From positions 47,059,037 through 47,123,036 of the forward strand of contig OX345636.1 of NCBI GenBank assembly GCA_947044365.1: a stretch of DNA of 64,000 bases. The letters are read 5' to 3'. The notes under the pieces were generated by a model. It was not told the origin of the DNA and ran no database searches. It was given only the letters and a program-made list of their open reading frames with translations. Positions 1-10,859 of this stretch are shown piece by piece. This DNA is from Petrosia ficiformis. Lineage: Eukaryota; Porifera; Demospongiae; Haplosclerida; Petrosiidae. Numbering within the stretch: the first letter of the stretch is position 1; each line of letters begins with the position of its first letter. The translations under genes and the position numbers were made by a program.

Positions 1-125
1 TGGAAGTGGTATTTCATTTTCTTGCCAAAGCCATTTTGTTCGTGTGCTTTTTCGGTTTTGATACATGTATATATCCCTACATACTCTTTCATTTTTAAAA
101 ATGTTTTTTATTATTCTTTATAGTA
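1..125. repeat. Right half of a foldback MITE (family M1)
   Basis: The stretch matches the right arm of the complete M1 copy at 172-462: a GTGCTTTTTCGGTTTTGAT block, then CCCTACAT, then a TTCATTTTTAAAAATG... TTATTATTCTT end. The left arm lies outside the window or is missing. Related copies are at 9925-10241, 46505-46683 and 48452-48683. Confidence 0.6.
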
Positions 126-171
126 ATTAAATTAACATTACTTTATACTAAATGTGTCACAGCAATTAATA

Positions 172-462
172 ACAAGAATAATAAAAACATTTTCAAAAAA
201 AATGACAGAAAATGTAGGGATATCAAACCCGAAATTGCACAAGAACAAGATTGGGATGGTACCTTAGCAGCAAAATTGAAGTAACCATTTCCATATAACC
301 CTACATAAGTATAGCTGTTGAGTATAAAAAAGAAAGTATACTTATGTAGGTTATTTTAATTTTGCTGCTAAGGTACCATCCCAATCTTGTTCTTGTGCTT
401 TTTCGGTTTTGATATCCCTACATTTTCTGTAATTCTTTTGAAAATTTTTTTATTATTCTTGT
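172..462. repeat. Foldback MITE (family M1), complete copy
   Basis: The two arms are near-perfect inverted repeats of more than 100 nt. The left arm starts ACAAGAATAATAAAAAC and runs through TGTAGGGATATCAAACC and GGGATGGTACCTTAGCAG. The right arm reads back through the same words and ends TTTTATTATTCTTGT. There is no coding capacity. The loop carries the CCTACATAAGTA / TACTTATGTAGG pair shared by all M1 copies. A non-autonomous DNA element is the best reading; a clear target duplication was not identified. Confidence 0.75.
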
Positions 463-879
463 TCTCTTTAATTGACAGCTAGAATAGTAATCAGTATGAA
501 GAGGATTATTGGCGGGGGATTGGAATGAAATATTAATTTGTGTTGAAATTAATGTTAGCTTCTTGTTTCAATGAGTATATCATTTCATAGTTGGATGCTT
601 TCCAATGAATCAATATCTGGAACAGAGAAGCTCAGTCTTTTGTTTTATTTCAGTATCAACTGTGTGATGACTATTCTGTAATGACTGTTCTCTTTTATTT
701 ACAGCATTAATATTTTCTGTAGGATCCATAAGAAAGAACAGTACCGAAGTTTACTGCATTATTATAATAATTAATAATGATTGTTGTTAACATTGATAAT
801 TTTTGTAAATTATAAATTATTCATTTACTTTGACAAATCATGCATTTAGCCCCACCCTAAATGCAAGCCAGCTGTATAC
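463..879. other. AT-rich spacer
   Basis: No coding region, repeat arm or RNA gene was recognised between the M1 element and the Helitron remnant. Confidence 0.5.
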
Positions 880-1768
880 GTAGCATTTAACATCAGGACT
901 GAGAGTATAAATAGCACTTCGTCTGGATTATCCTGACCGATAACTGGTGCATCCCTTATCCACAGAAGTATATGATAATGTGGAGCACCACGTGCCTAAT
1001 ACTCTTTCTTCCAGTAGAAGTGATCTACTGTACCAAGAACTGCACCTTTCATTATAACAGTGTGAAAAAAGGCATGAAAATTTAATGAAAACTTTCGAGA
1101 GACCGATATAGGGTCCTCCGTACAGAGTTTACCAATATCATAGCTAGAGGAGACTTTGTTTATTTTTCTCAGGTAGGTGGTAATATCAGTGGACTCATAT
1201 TCAGCACAGCTTAATGTAAGGAACAAAGTAGGTGAGTTCCACTCACGTATCATACATCTACGTTCACTCTGTCTCATGAACCAGTATTGTTTAGTTCCAC
1301 GTACTGACTGAAGCATTGTACATAAATTAGCTTCAAGACCATTATCAGATGCTTCAACTTTATTATTTTAGAAACTTGCTTACTGACATAGGCTGACTAT
1401 GCGTAGATTTCAACAGATTGTACACACCTGCTGAAAGCTCTCGAGTTTCTTTTTGCCAAAGTAGATTAAATACGTATTGTGCATTTTTTCTGAAACGAGA
1501 ATCTTTATTAACTAGCAGTGATTTAATATATTCTCTGTGAAAAATTTTTATTCTCACGATGGTGAAATTCACCAAAATGCCCGTTAGGTAACAGACCAGG
1601 AAAACACATGACATCTAGATATTTCTGCCTATTGTCTAAAGGACCATCCTGAATATTTATAACTTTATACTGATCTGTATCTGATTCAGTTGAGAGCTTG
1701 CTATCCAAGTTTCTAATGGTGAAAGCTTGATAGCTAGCAATATCATCTTTAGTAGTTTTTTCTAGCAT
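880..1768 (-). pseudogene. Helitron_like_N / Rep domain with HUH motif (broken)
   Basis: The frames at 1768-1523, 1614-1363 and 1316-996 join across one frameshift near 1600. They contain the conserved Helitron stretch SPTLFLTLSCAEYES and later KLCTEDPISVSRKF. After an in-frame TAG at 999-997, the same frame continues through ARGAPHYHILLWIRD. HYH is the HUH motif of the rolling-circle nuclease. The frame then runs out near 880. The catalytic tyrosine region and helicase are missing, so this copy cannot be autonomous. Confidence 0.75.
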
Positions 1769-1910
1769 TGTACTACTAGTATTATTTACAACTTCTATAA
1801 CCTGTTTAGCTGCCTCATCAACTGAATCATCAGTAATATCCTTGTATAACCAGTTAATCTCTTTTAATTTATTTATTTATGGCTACCTTTATATATGTGA
1901 TTAACATTCA

Positions 1911-2949
1911 CTAAGTTGCATACTCATTGGATCTGATATCTGTTGGTATACTAATATTCTGTAAGCCATTGATGATGCAACATGGGGGTGGCAGAATATG
2001 TTTTTTGATCAGAGGCTTACAATAATTACAAATGTACAAGACGCCAGCTATATGTACATTATTTTGGGTAATAAAAGGGGTTAATCTAGGCCACACCTCA
2101 CTGCTGAGCTTATCAGAGAGTTTAATTTTTGTTACACACTTTCCCTGATGCAAATACTCACAATTGCAGCATGCATATTCTGGGAAATCCTCAATTTCTT
2201 TCTCAAAATCTTTGATAATTTTTGCATGAGTTATCAGGCAGTGTGACTCAAGATTAGGATACCTAAGCATACTATCATCTGCTGCAATGTCAATAGGTTG
2301 CTCATACCTTAATTTAACAGGCTATCAAAACCTTTTTTTTTGGTAATGTCCATCAAGGAATGGAAGTCACCAGTACATAGGGCATTGTCTATAGTAGTAA
2401 CATGTAGATTGCTTTTGATAGCATTATATAAAGCAGGCAGGAAATGTCTTAATGAGTAGATGCTGCCCTTAATATTCTAAGTTTACTCATACAATTACTA
2501 TCATTAAAACAAACGAGTGGATGACCTTCACGATCTACAGCATAACTATATCATCGTTTGGAGAAGTTTCAACACTCTTACTGAAGTGTTCATTCGGGCA
2601 GCCATCATCACACACTTGTAAAGTGTGTAGCACTTCTTTAATGGGTTTTTTTTAATTCTTTTAGAGTCACAATAGCATTAGCCTCAGCTATGGTAAGGGG
2701 TTCACAATGACTATAGCATTGCCATTTTAGGGGGTTGTTTGCGTGTTTTTTAATTTCATTATCTGCATTTTCTGTAGTGAGCATACATTTACCATTTTCA
2801 TCAACAGGTATTGCAAAGTCTATTTTTACCAGCCGGTAAGATGCATCAAAATAGTAAGGCTCAGAAGCAGCACTGTGATCTCCTTGACCAAAATTTTCTT
2901 CATTTTCTTTAATATCAAAGCATTTGATTAATCTTATATTTTTAAGCAA
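1911..2949 (-). pseudogene. Helitron polyprotein, region upstream of Rep (broken)
   Basis: Two readable blocks, 2949-2638 and 2270-1911, flank a stretch with several frame breaks. The second block has a Cys-rich finger-like part (ACCNCEYLHQGKC) and a later VLYICNYCKPLIKK segment, as seen upstream of Helitron_like_N domains in invertebrate Helitron proteins. In the gap, phrases such as ALYNAIKSNLHV and GHPLVCFNDSN recall an OTU-like module, but this is weak. Several stops and frameshifts make it non-functional. Confidence 0.6.
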
Positions 2950-3161
2950 AGACCCTACATTTTCTTTACGTAACTGTAATGCTTTATTAAGTCAGGATGC
3001 TGTTTCTTATAATCCTTTATTAATTGCAGCAATGTTTGTGAATCATGTAACAGACTATTTGTATTTGTTTAACATACTGCTGTTTCACATCAGGCTTTGG
3101 CTCAGCCAATACATACATACTTCTCCTATATTCACATATGCTCTTTTTGTTTTTTGCATAG

Positions 3162-3707
3162 TTAGTTTTTAAGGTCAATTTTAATTGCTCTGATATTTTT
3201 ATATTCGGCTTTAGATACTGCCTTCCGTTTCTCATGGTTGATTTTGTTTTTTGCTATTGATGCTACCTTCTGTTCCTCAGGGTTGATTTTGTATTTGGCT
3301 ATAGATGTGGCCTTCTGCTTATCAGGGTTGATTTTATACCTGGCTACAGAAGCTGCCTTCTTTTCCACACGATTGATTTTATATCTTGCACATGAAGTCA
3401 CCGACTTCCATGTTGGGTTAGCATCATAATTCATCTTACTGGCAATTTTAAACTTTTCAGCATGCTTACTGTAGGTTTCTTTTTTCTGAGCCAAAATTTC
3501 CAATTTTTTGGTTTGATAGTAATCCTTATTCCATTGAATCTTTTTTGCTTCAGTAGATTTGCGAGAATTGAAAGATAATCCACAGTTAGTGCATGTTTTG
3601 CATTGATGTAGAACTTGTTCGCATTGTGGACATTTCCTGAAACCACGTGGGCCTGGATTCAACTCAACATCACCAGCCATAATGAGAAGTGCACTCAAAA
3701 CAGTCAT
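3162..3707 (-). CDS. Helitron-associated ORF with N-terminal 2A-like peptide and zinc ribbon
   Basis: The uninterrupted 181-codon ORF starts at ATG 3707. Residues 1-20 end in GDVELNPGP, matching the D-[VI]-E-x-N-P-G-P consensus of 2A ribosome-skipping peptides, with a hydrophobic lead just before it. Skipping would separate a 19-residue leader from a product beginning at Pro20. Residues about 25-43 hold a Cys-pair ribbon (CPQC, then CKTC, then C). From about residue 100 there are four to five 15-residue Lys-rich repeats of the form RYKINPxxxKAxSxA. It lies upstream of, and on the same strand as, the Helitron Rep remnant. It is probably the element's first ORF or the start of its polyprotein, cut off by decay. 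Function is unknown; the 2A activity is inferred from the motif only. Confidence 0.7.
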   Translation of the reverse strand: MTVLSALLIMAGDVELNPGPRGFRKCPQCEQVLHQCKTCTNCGLSFNSRKSTEAKKIQWNKDYYQTKKLEILAQKKETYSKHAEKFKIASKMNYDANPTWKSVTSCARYKINRVEKKAASVARYKINPDKQKATSIAKYKINPEEQKVASIAKNKINHEKRKAVSKAEYKNIRAIKIDLKN

Positions 3708-3971
3708 TATCTAAATAAATGACTTTATACTGTAATGTGAGCAAGTGCTTCCCCTGTTTAATGGCTTCCCAATGGTAGTATTTGCATTTACCAGCTCAAG
3801 GTACGAAGCAGCCGATAGTAGCACGCCATTGCTCAGTAGATATCATTGTAGTAGTGTAACTAAGATATTATAGCTATAGGGTGTAATTTATAGGATATTA
3901 TAGCAATAGTGTGTAACTAAGATATAAACTTGATAGTTTTTATAGGATATTATTATATAATAATAAAACTT

Positions 3972-4077
3972 ATCTCAAGATCCCTTAAAATGAGAACTCA
4001 ACTGACAGTTCACTGAAGGAGTACTTCTCAAGGATCCCTTAAAATCAGAACTCCACTGACAGTTCACAGGAGTACGG
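3972..4077. repeat. Two-unit direct repeat
   Basis: A unit of about 54 bp containing TCCCTTAAAATSAGAACTC and ACTGACAGTTCAC occurs twice in tandem, with few differences. No function is apparent. Confidence 0.7.
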
Positions 4078-4224
4078 AGTTATGTTCTTCAATAACAGTA
4101 ACTTCTGAACTCTCAATAACACGTGGTTATCTAAACATACAGGCAGTGCACTTCATGATCTATTTACCGCCTGTCGCTTTACCACTTTAGTTACGGCTTA
4201 TGATCTATACACCGCCTATCACAT

Positions 4225-5880
4225 AATATAATTAGCCAAAGAGCATCTGAACTAGACCTAATCCTGAAACCTGAGAAATGTATCTCTATTATTTTTGATG
4301 GGGAAAAATTGATAAAAAGTCAACCATTCCCATAGGCAATGACTTTACTCGAAACATTGCAGAATCACCTTGGAATGTTCTTGATCATCTAATTGCAGAT
4401 TCTCCATCACAGTTCAAGAAAGCTTCTGCAAAGAAACTAGAAAATAAACTCTTAACAGCTGTAAAAGAAATCGACAAATGTCCCATCAGAGGTGAATTTA
4501 AAAGTTGGATTCTCCAACACTATCTTGCTCCCTCAGTTTATTTTCTTTTAATGGTAGATCTAATCTCAGATACATCAATAGTTAATATTCAAAAGAAACT
4601 TACCAAATTTGTTAAAAAATGGCTGAATCTACCCCGATGTTGTACGCTAGCCACACAATACCACCCAGATGTTTTAAAGCTGCCTTTCCTACGTCATATC
4701 AGAAAACAGGTTAAGCTATTTTTGGTTAGTGCTTCCTTGGATCCAGCTATTAAAGAGCTTATATGGTTCTCAAAGATCCAGACTTTCTTAAAAGGCAGGA
4801 TATTCCAGCTGATTCATACAACTTACTTGCCACAGCCCAAAAATCATTATCTCAATATCCCCTAACCAAAACATCTACAACCAGGATAGCAAAAGAAATG
4901 CTTTACAAGCATCATGTTGATCATATCTGGAATGCTTTGCTCGACTCTCTTAAGGTTCACAGTAAATTCAAAGATATCATTACCCTGGAATCATCTAATC
5001 GTACATGAAACCAAATAGTATCTGACCTTCCATCAGGTCAACTGTCTTTTCTACTTCGTGCGGGTGCAGACTGTTTACCAACACCACTTAATCTTTCACG
5101 CTGGAAATATCAAGTCCATTCTAAATGTCCCCTTTGCAAATCTTTGTATCATACAACAACACATATTCTAAATGGTTGTCAGGAAGCTCTTGTGCAAGGT
5201 GTCTTCACATGGAGACATGATTCAGTTCTGAACGTACTAGTCTCCTCCATTTGGAAATTAAGCCCTCCATCTTCTAAGCTATTTGCTGATATTCCTTCAT
5301 AAAGAGCCTCTGACTCCCCTCCGTCCACACTTCCTAGCAATATCAGTACTACTACATCTAGACCAAATTTAGTGTTGATTGAAGACAAGATGTTATACAT
5401 TCTAGAGCTTACTGTACCAAGTAACAACAAAGAAGCTCTTCATGCTACTTATTTAAGGAAATCCAACAAGTTCTTATCTTGAAGTAATTAATGATCTTGA
5501 AGACTGAGACCTGTCAGTTGTGTACAAAACACTGGAGATTGGATCATGGCGGCATTGGGTAACTCATGCAATCAGATCATTATAACAGCAATACCCAACA
5601 TCGATAAAAAATGTGCTGAAGATACTCTGTTGAAAATGTCTAAAATCGCAATAGCCTGCTCTTATTATATTTTTAATTCAAGAAACCATATTACCTGTGA
5701 TCAAAACAAACCTTTTTACTCCCTATAAAATTATCATTAAATATATATAATTATATCTTTTGTTTTGTTTTGTACACTGCCTATAACAGGGAATAACCTT
5801 GAGTCTTAGGCCTTATATTAGTTACTGTATTTTTATTCTTATTGTCCTTTGGCCAAAAGGTATTTCTAAAAAAAAAAGAT
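4225..5880 (+). mobile_element. 5'-truncated non-LTR retrotransposon (RT C-terminal part to 3' end)
   Basis: The plus strand encodes, across frameshifts (for example near 4765) and stops, the region downstream of the reverse-transcriptase catalytic core. An LKPEKCISIIFDG block is followed by a thumb-like segment with KFVKKWLNLPRCCT (4551-4865 frame). Next comes a CPLCKSLYHTTTHILNGC zinc knuckle followed by GVFTWRHDSVL (near 5130-5230), and then an endonuclease-like LVLIEDKMLYILELTVPSN block (near 5370-5425). The YxDD core is absent, consistent with 5' truncation on integration. An A-run at 5869-5878 may mark the 3' end. The clade is not assignable by eye. Confidence 0.65.
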
Positions 5881-6094
5881 TAATCAACTTAATAAAAAAA
5901 ATTATTATATACTGTTTTATAAGTGTGGTTTATTACAAATGGCGTCCCATAGTAAGTAGGTTGCTGTAGTGGCTGAAAGTATTCGTTGTCTAGGTCAAGA
6001 AACAGAACAGTACGAAGTTTGTTCCCCTGAATTTAACTTAAAATAAATTTGTATTTGTTCTACAACTACTTTAATAGCTCCAGAAACGTAGATA

Positions 6095-6350
6095 TCTATT
6101 TTTCTGAAAAAGATTTTGCCAGTTTTTGCTACTCGCAGTTTCCTACTTTAACGAAGATCTGTGGGCATTTAAAAGGTTTTGTTAGTTATAAAAATACTCA
6201 ATATATTGTATATTATATATATATTATAACTTATCTGTGTGTATTACCACAGATTTCAGCTTACCCACTTGCAACTGAAATGTATAGGCGGCCATTTTTT
6301 TTCCGGGCCATCCCTACATAGAGAGTCCTAGTCTCGTCCCCCGACTACCA
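6095..6350 (+). repeat. Dispersed repeat R1, copy 1
   Basis: It shares AAGATTTTGCCAGTTTT, the CAGAGATTTCAGCT-type word, GGCCATTTTTTTTCC and CTACATAGAGAGT with copies near 16300-16405 and 49895-50130. It has no coding potential. It is probably a non-autonomous mobile element of about 250 bp. Confidence 0.6.
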
Positions 6351-6838
6351 CACCTCACGGCGAAAGGTACCTTATTCATATACAATCATAATAACATATT
6401 ATACTACTAGAGCATACAGATCTATAGTTTATCATGAAACAGATTATTCTTAGATCAACTTGATTGACTTTCTCTATAGATACCACACGTATATGGAACA
6501 ACCCTTATGTTGGTCAAATTCGACTCGCTAGAGGAATGTATTCTAACCAGGGACTTCCTGAAGTATATTGCAATGATCAGTGATGATACATTTGACAGGA
6601 CTGATGCTAGTGTGGTATGCAGACAGCTTGGTTATAATACTTATTATAGCTATGGTCATTTGCCTATGTAAGTGAATAAAAATAAACCTGATGTATGTGT
6701 ATACTAGACTTGTTGTAATTAGCTTTTCTGATTAATAATAATTGAAACTCTAAGGTCATTTGCAGTTTGCATACTTCAATATCAATTAATTAGTTACAAA
6801 CTTGCAACTAAAACTTCTGATAACATGTTACCACACTT

Positions 6839-7168
6839 CAGGGGCGGATTCAGGATTGAGATTAGGGGAGGGATATAATTTCCATGGTTGTGAAGGGGTC
6901 TGGGGGCATGCCCCGCCAGGAAAATTGTGATTTTTGACACCTAAAAATGGCAATATAATGCAATCTGGGAATTATTATTGTCATACCAGCTCTTTAACTA
7001 CATATATAAATTACGTACATGTATATTATCTATTCGAAATATTACTTGATACTAAGTATAAAAAATACATTTCTACTTGTTTTTTAGCAATTATCATGTG
7101 CGTGTGTGCAATTTAGGGGGGGAGTGTGTGCCAGCTCTGCCTCCCTTCAATTTCGCCACTGCCCCACT
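6839..7168. repeat. Possible MITE with GGGGCGGATTCAG-type ends
   Basis: The left end CAGGGGCGGATTCAGG and the right end TTTCGCCACTGCCCC are imperfect inverted repeats about 330 bp apart, with a G-rich subterminal stretch at both sides. No target duplication was verified. Confidence 0.35.
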
Positions 7169-7187
7169 TAATACTGTATTGTGAATA

Positions 7188-7585
7188 GGCCTTGGCCAAT
7201 TATGCCAGCATAATTTTAAGCATAATAGGTGCTAAAAACATAGAGCATAAAGCAAGATGTTAAATGACAATAATGTCATAGTCTTTCAATCATTAACTTT
7301 CAATTAATAATGATCTGTAGATACAACACTAATGCTAGTGGTAGACTCCCTAGTCTCACTAGTATTAGAAGCAATGATATAGCCATGTGGTCATCATGTG
7401 ATGTTATGATTACCTGATGTAACCACACTTTTTATCATAGGAAGTTGAGGTTAAAAGGTTAAGTTGATGCATAATGAATGGCATAATTGAAGCATAATGA
7501 ATTAATTTTTAAGCATGATAGAAGTTGTTTGGAGCATTTTAAAATAGCATAACAACACAAATTTTGAGCATAATTGACCAAGGCC
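7188..7585. repeat. MITE with TA target duplication (family M2)
   Basis: Inverted ends GGCCTTGGCCAATTATGC and GCATAATTGACCAAGGCC are flanked by TA on both sides (7186-7187 and 7586-7587). The interior is rich in AGCATAA words and has no ORF. The TA duplication points to a Tc1/mariner-type mobiliser. It lies in the intron of SRCR fragment A0. Confidence 0.7.
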
Positions 7586-9298
7586 TAATTGTAAACACTT
7601 GTTAATTATTATGAAGGGTGTGACTGACTGAAAAATGGATAAGAAAACTCAGAAATTGTGGATACTGTTAACTGCATTAGGTTCTGCAATGTATGTACAA
7701 CTACTTTCCAGCTGACTACAAACTATTAATTTGCAAAGGAATAATTATGATTCCATTTTCAATCTATTTTCTTTTTTTTTTCAGTACTGGTAATATTTCC
7801 CAGCCAATCTGGTTAGATAATGTTCAGTGTTTTAATTTCTCAACATCCTGTCTTGCTGACTGTGAAAGTTGTCCTTCTTCTGAGTATCATGACTGTAGCC
7901 ATTCTGAAGATATAACTGTTGAATGTTGTGAGTTATACATTGTGTAAATACATATTTTCACAAATTGAATTGAATCATTTTAATTTATTTTTGTACAAAA
8001 TACATGAAGTAATGTCATTGGACTCATTACTTTTTCAATCAGACAATTCAGTTCAGTTGGTACAAAAGAGTCAACATGTGGATCTACAGGTCACAGCAAT
8101 GATGGATATTAAATACAATCTATATCATGTTAAGAAGGCTCACTAACTAACTATACTGATTCATCTACAACAATTATGTGTCTAAAAGAGTACATAAATT
8201 ATTCTTTGTATACATTTTTGTGACTGAATGCAAAAATGTGTATTTTACTTCAGTAGATTATCAAGAAATATTTTAAGAGTATTAAGTACATGTAATATTC
8301 ACAAATGGAAAGATGCAAGCCACATGAAGATAACTGACAATGATATCTTGTGATTAAAGATGTACATGTAGATGTACACGTATATTAATAATGATAATTA
8401 TCAATAATTTAATTAAAACTAAATCTACGTATTTTTGAATGATAGGAGACATGGAATAAGCAGAATAATAATTATATATAGCCTCAAGTGAGTACAGTTT
8501 GTGCATATTTGCTCTCAGTAGACAATTACAATAGCAATATAAAACTATGTGACAACTGAATTAATTGAAAAACTTAGAGTTTGAAATGTTCTTCGTTTTG
8601 TTATTAATAAAATATTATACAATATATAAAATAAACTGAAAAAAAGGAACTAACATTTATAATAATTAATTATTATAATCATTATTTCATATTTTTTTGC
8701 ACATAATTGGTAATAATGAGTTACTCAGTTATTGAAATCATCACACAATATACACAATTATTATAATCAATCAAATGATGTAATTACACAGCATAATTAC
8801 TATCTTATATTGGGTCATGAATAATAATTATTCATGACTCGATAATTAAGTTAATTATTAAATTTGTAATTATTCATATGTTATATTTAATTACAATTAT
8901 ACAGAACCAAATAGTCTTGGACCAATACGCCTATGGAATAGTGGTAGCACATCACTGTATAACACAGCTGGTCGTGTTCAAGTATGGTATGGTGGACGCT
9001 GGGGTAACATGTGATAGGAATGCAAACTTTGGATATAATGAAGCAGATGTAGTATGTCATCAACTTGGTTGGAGTGGTTCTTCATCATACAGTACTGGAC
9101 AGTATGATAGGTTAGCTGTATAGAATAACTTATCATTAGTGATAGTGTAGGGTTGGATGACATTTACCTGATGCATTAAGGCAATATTTCATTATTGCGG
9201 TAGGATTGTGTATTCATAATGTGAGGTAATAGTTATTTTGAATATGTACCCACAGTGCAATTATAGACTTAGTTGCAAAACTGGCAAAATCTGCTTCA

Positions 9299-9300
<2 letters not shown>

Positions 9301-9329
<29 letters not shown>

Positions 9330-9332
9330 TTC
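9301..9332. repeat. (ATT)n microsatellite
   Basis: About nine ATT units directly precede the TTTTCCAG acceptor-like site of the duplicated exon at 9333. Confidence 0.85.
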
Positions 9333-9590
9333 CAGACAAATCATCAGAATGAGTCTAGCACCATTCCAGTTGCATTATAAGTAAAATTCTGGTCTGAACG
9401 CATCGAGATGATATCTTCAGATACTATGAAAGAAGAGAGTCTCGAAGACCACAAGGAATTGATCTCGAATTGGACGCCATTTTCATAAGTGTATTGATCC
9501 ACTTGGAATTTAATTACGCATGCGCATTTGTATAATCGAGCATGGAAGCTGAAAAGGTATGTTGCACTGGAATCATAAGCACAGCAGTAA
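9333..9590 (+). pseudogene. Duplicated 3'-terminal exon of unknown family, copy 1 (broken)
   Basis: After TTATTTTCCAG the frame reads NESSTIPVAL, an in-frame TAA, VKFWSERIEMISSD, then LISNWTPFS and a stop. The minus-strand copy at 49000-49300 has the same phrases without the internal stop (STIPIA-type start, VKFWSTSIEMICSD, LISNWTPFL, stop). Similarity continues past the stop into non-coding sequence (ACGCATGCGCATTTGT). The family was not recognised. It may be the last exon of an unknown mobile element or host gene family. Confidence 0.5.
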
Positions 9591-9924
9591 CATTTGTAAG
9601 CAAATAAATTCTTATAACAATAAATATATATATTATTAATATTAAACCCATTGATATTATATACTATTATAAGCAGTGGAATACTGAATGGTTGACACAG
9701 TGACAGACACTACTTCTTGTAAGACTGCACACAGTGCTGTAAGTGAAATAGAAAATAGGCATCATCAGTAAGTGAAAAAGAATGCATAAATAATTGACAA
9801 AACACTGACCTTCATTGATGAACAAATTGAATTTTACAAACAAATGTATGATTGTATGATTTCAAAAGATATATAACTTACACCAGTATTTCTGCAATCT
9901 ACAAATAAATCTTCACAGCATTTC

Positions 9925-10241
9925 GAGAAAAAAAAAAAAAACCATTTTTAATAAAAATGAAAGAAGATGTAGGGACGTCAAACCCAAAAAGCATGCGAAA
10001 AAGGTTGGTAGGCTAACATAGGACCCAAAATTAAATAAACCACTTCCATATAACTCTACATAAGTACAGCTCTTTATATTTTACTTTATAGAGATGTAAG
10101 TGCTTATGTAGGGTTATATGGAAGTGGTTTGTTTAAATTTGGGTCCTATGTTAACCTCCCAACCTTGTTCACATGCATTTGGGGTTTTGACGTCCCCGCA
10201 TCTTCTTTCATTTTTATTAAAAATGTACTTTTGTTATTCTT
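9925..10241. repeat. Foldback MITE (family M1), copy 3
   Basis: Inverted arms hold TAGGGACGTCAAACCC / GGGGTTTTGACGTCCC and GGTTGGTAGGCTAACATAGG / CCTATGTTAACCTCCCAACC around a CCACTTCCATATAACTCTACATAAGTAC loop. The right end TTGTTATTCTTG abuts the Copia target site. Confidence 0.75.
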
Positions 10242-10251
10242 GTATACTTGT

Positions 10252-10563
10252 TATTGGAAAATTGGTGCAAAGTTGCTCAACGGTCTTTGTGTGTTACTAG
10301 AGTTATATAATTGAAAAACAACCAACTAACAGACTGAGTAACAAAGTAAGTGAACTGACTAATATATAAACAAAATCATACTTTCATACACATGAGAATG
10401 TTCTAGACTCAGTAGAATGTTCCAGAAAGATCTAAGAGCAAGCACATGGTAACACAGATATTAATAACCTATTAATAATAATTTACTGTCAAGTAACACT
10501 AAATATGTGCATGTACACAAATAAGTATTTAAATAACCAGGCAAAACTGTCTTATCTTCTACA
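10252..10563 (-). repeat. Copia 3' LTR
   Basis: It is 312 bp and matches 14353-14674 apart from about 13 substitutions and a missing 10-nt piece near 10310. It is preceded on the minus strand by GAGAAGGAG. Confidence 0.93.
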
Positions 10564-10572
10564 CTCCTTCTC
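10564..10572 (-). promoter_or_regulatory. Copia polypurine tract
   Basis: The minus strand reads GAGAAGGAG immediately before the 3' LTR start TGTAGAAG. This is the expected plus-strand primer for reverse transcription. Confidence 0.75.
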
Positions 10573-10859
10573 AGTTGTAGACAGGTTGATTGATTGAACG
10601 TAGTTCGCACATACTTTTCAACTTGACAAACTTTTTTTGACTGAGTCCCTTCGTGAATATATCTGCAATCATATCCTCTGTTCGACAGTACCTCAGTTTG
10701 ATAGTGTTGTTGCTGACTTATTCTCGAATAAAGTGGTATTTGATACCGATATTTTTTGCTCGGCCATGGAACTGGGGATTTTTAGCCATGCATATAGCAG
10801 ACTGATTGTCTTCAAATGTGACTGTGGGTTCACATAATTATGTCAGTCTTCATATCCTT

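Larger units (their letters stand above)
880..3707 (-). mobile_element. Decayed Helitron-like element (N-terminal two thirds)
   Basis: Read on the minus strand, a chain of broken reading frames resembles the N-terminal part of animal Helitron Rep/helicase polyproteins. The order is a small 2A/zinc-ribbon ORF (3707-3162), a Cys-rich upstream region (2949-1911), and the Rep-type Helitron_like_N region with an HUH motif (1768-880). No helicase part is visible beyond 880, where the remnant gives way to unrelated sequence, so the element is 3'-truncated. Termini (5'-TC, 3' hairpin with CTRR) were not located. Confidence 0.7.
6480..8140 (+). pseudogene. SRCR receptor fragment A0 (domain b plus linker; decayed)
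   Basis: Three exons correspond to the 3' half of the cluster's receptors. 6480-6667 is the N-half of SRCR domain b, 7785-7927 the C-half (TSCLADCESCPSSEYHDC), and about 8042-8140 the linker. Against the matching exon of gene A (17710-17911, 202 nt), the first exon is 188 nt: 14 nt are missing after YCND, removing the WGTVC Cys and shifting the frame. The linker frame is also lost and runs into TAA. No transmembrane exon follows. Flanking intron sequence (about 6400-8150) is alignable with 17400-18780, so this is a duplicated block, not a retrocopy. It is judged non-functional. Confidence 0.7.

Noticed and set aside
8586..8640. ATGTTCTTCGTTTTGTTATT as a signal-peptide exon for gene A
   Set aside because: It lacks the downstream donor and the phase seen in the signal exons of genes B, C and D.
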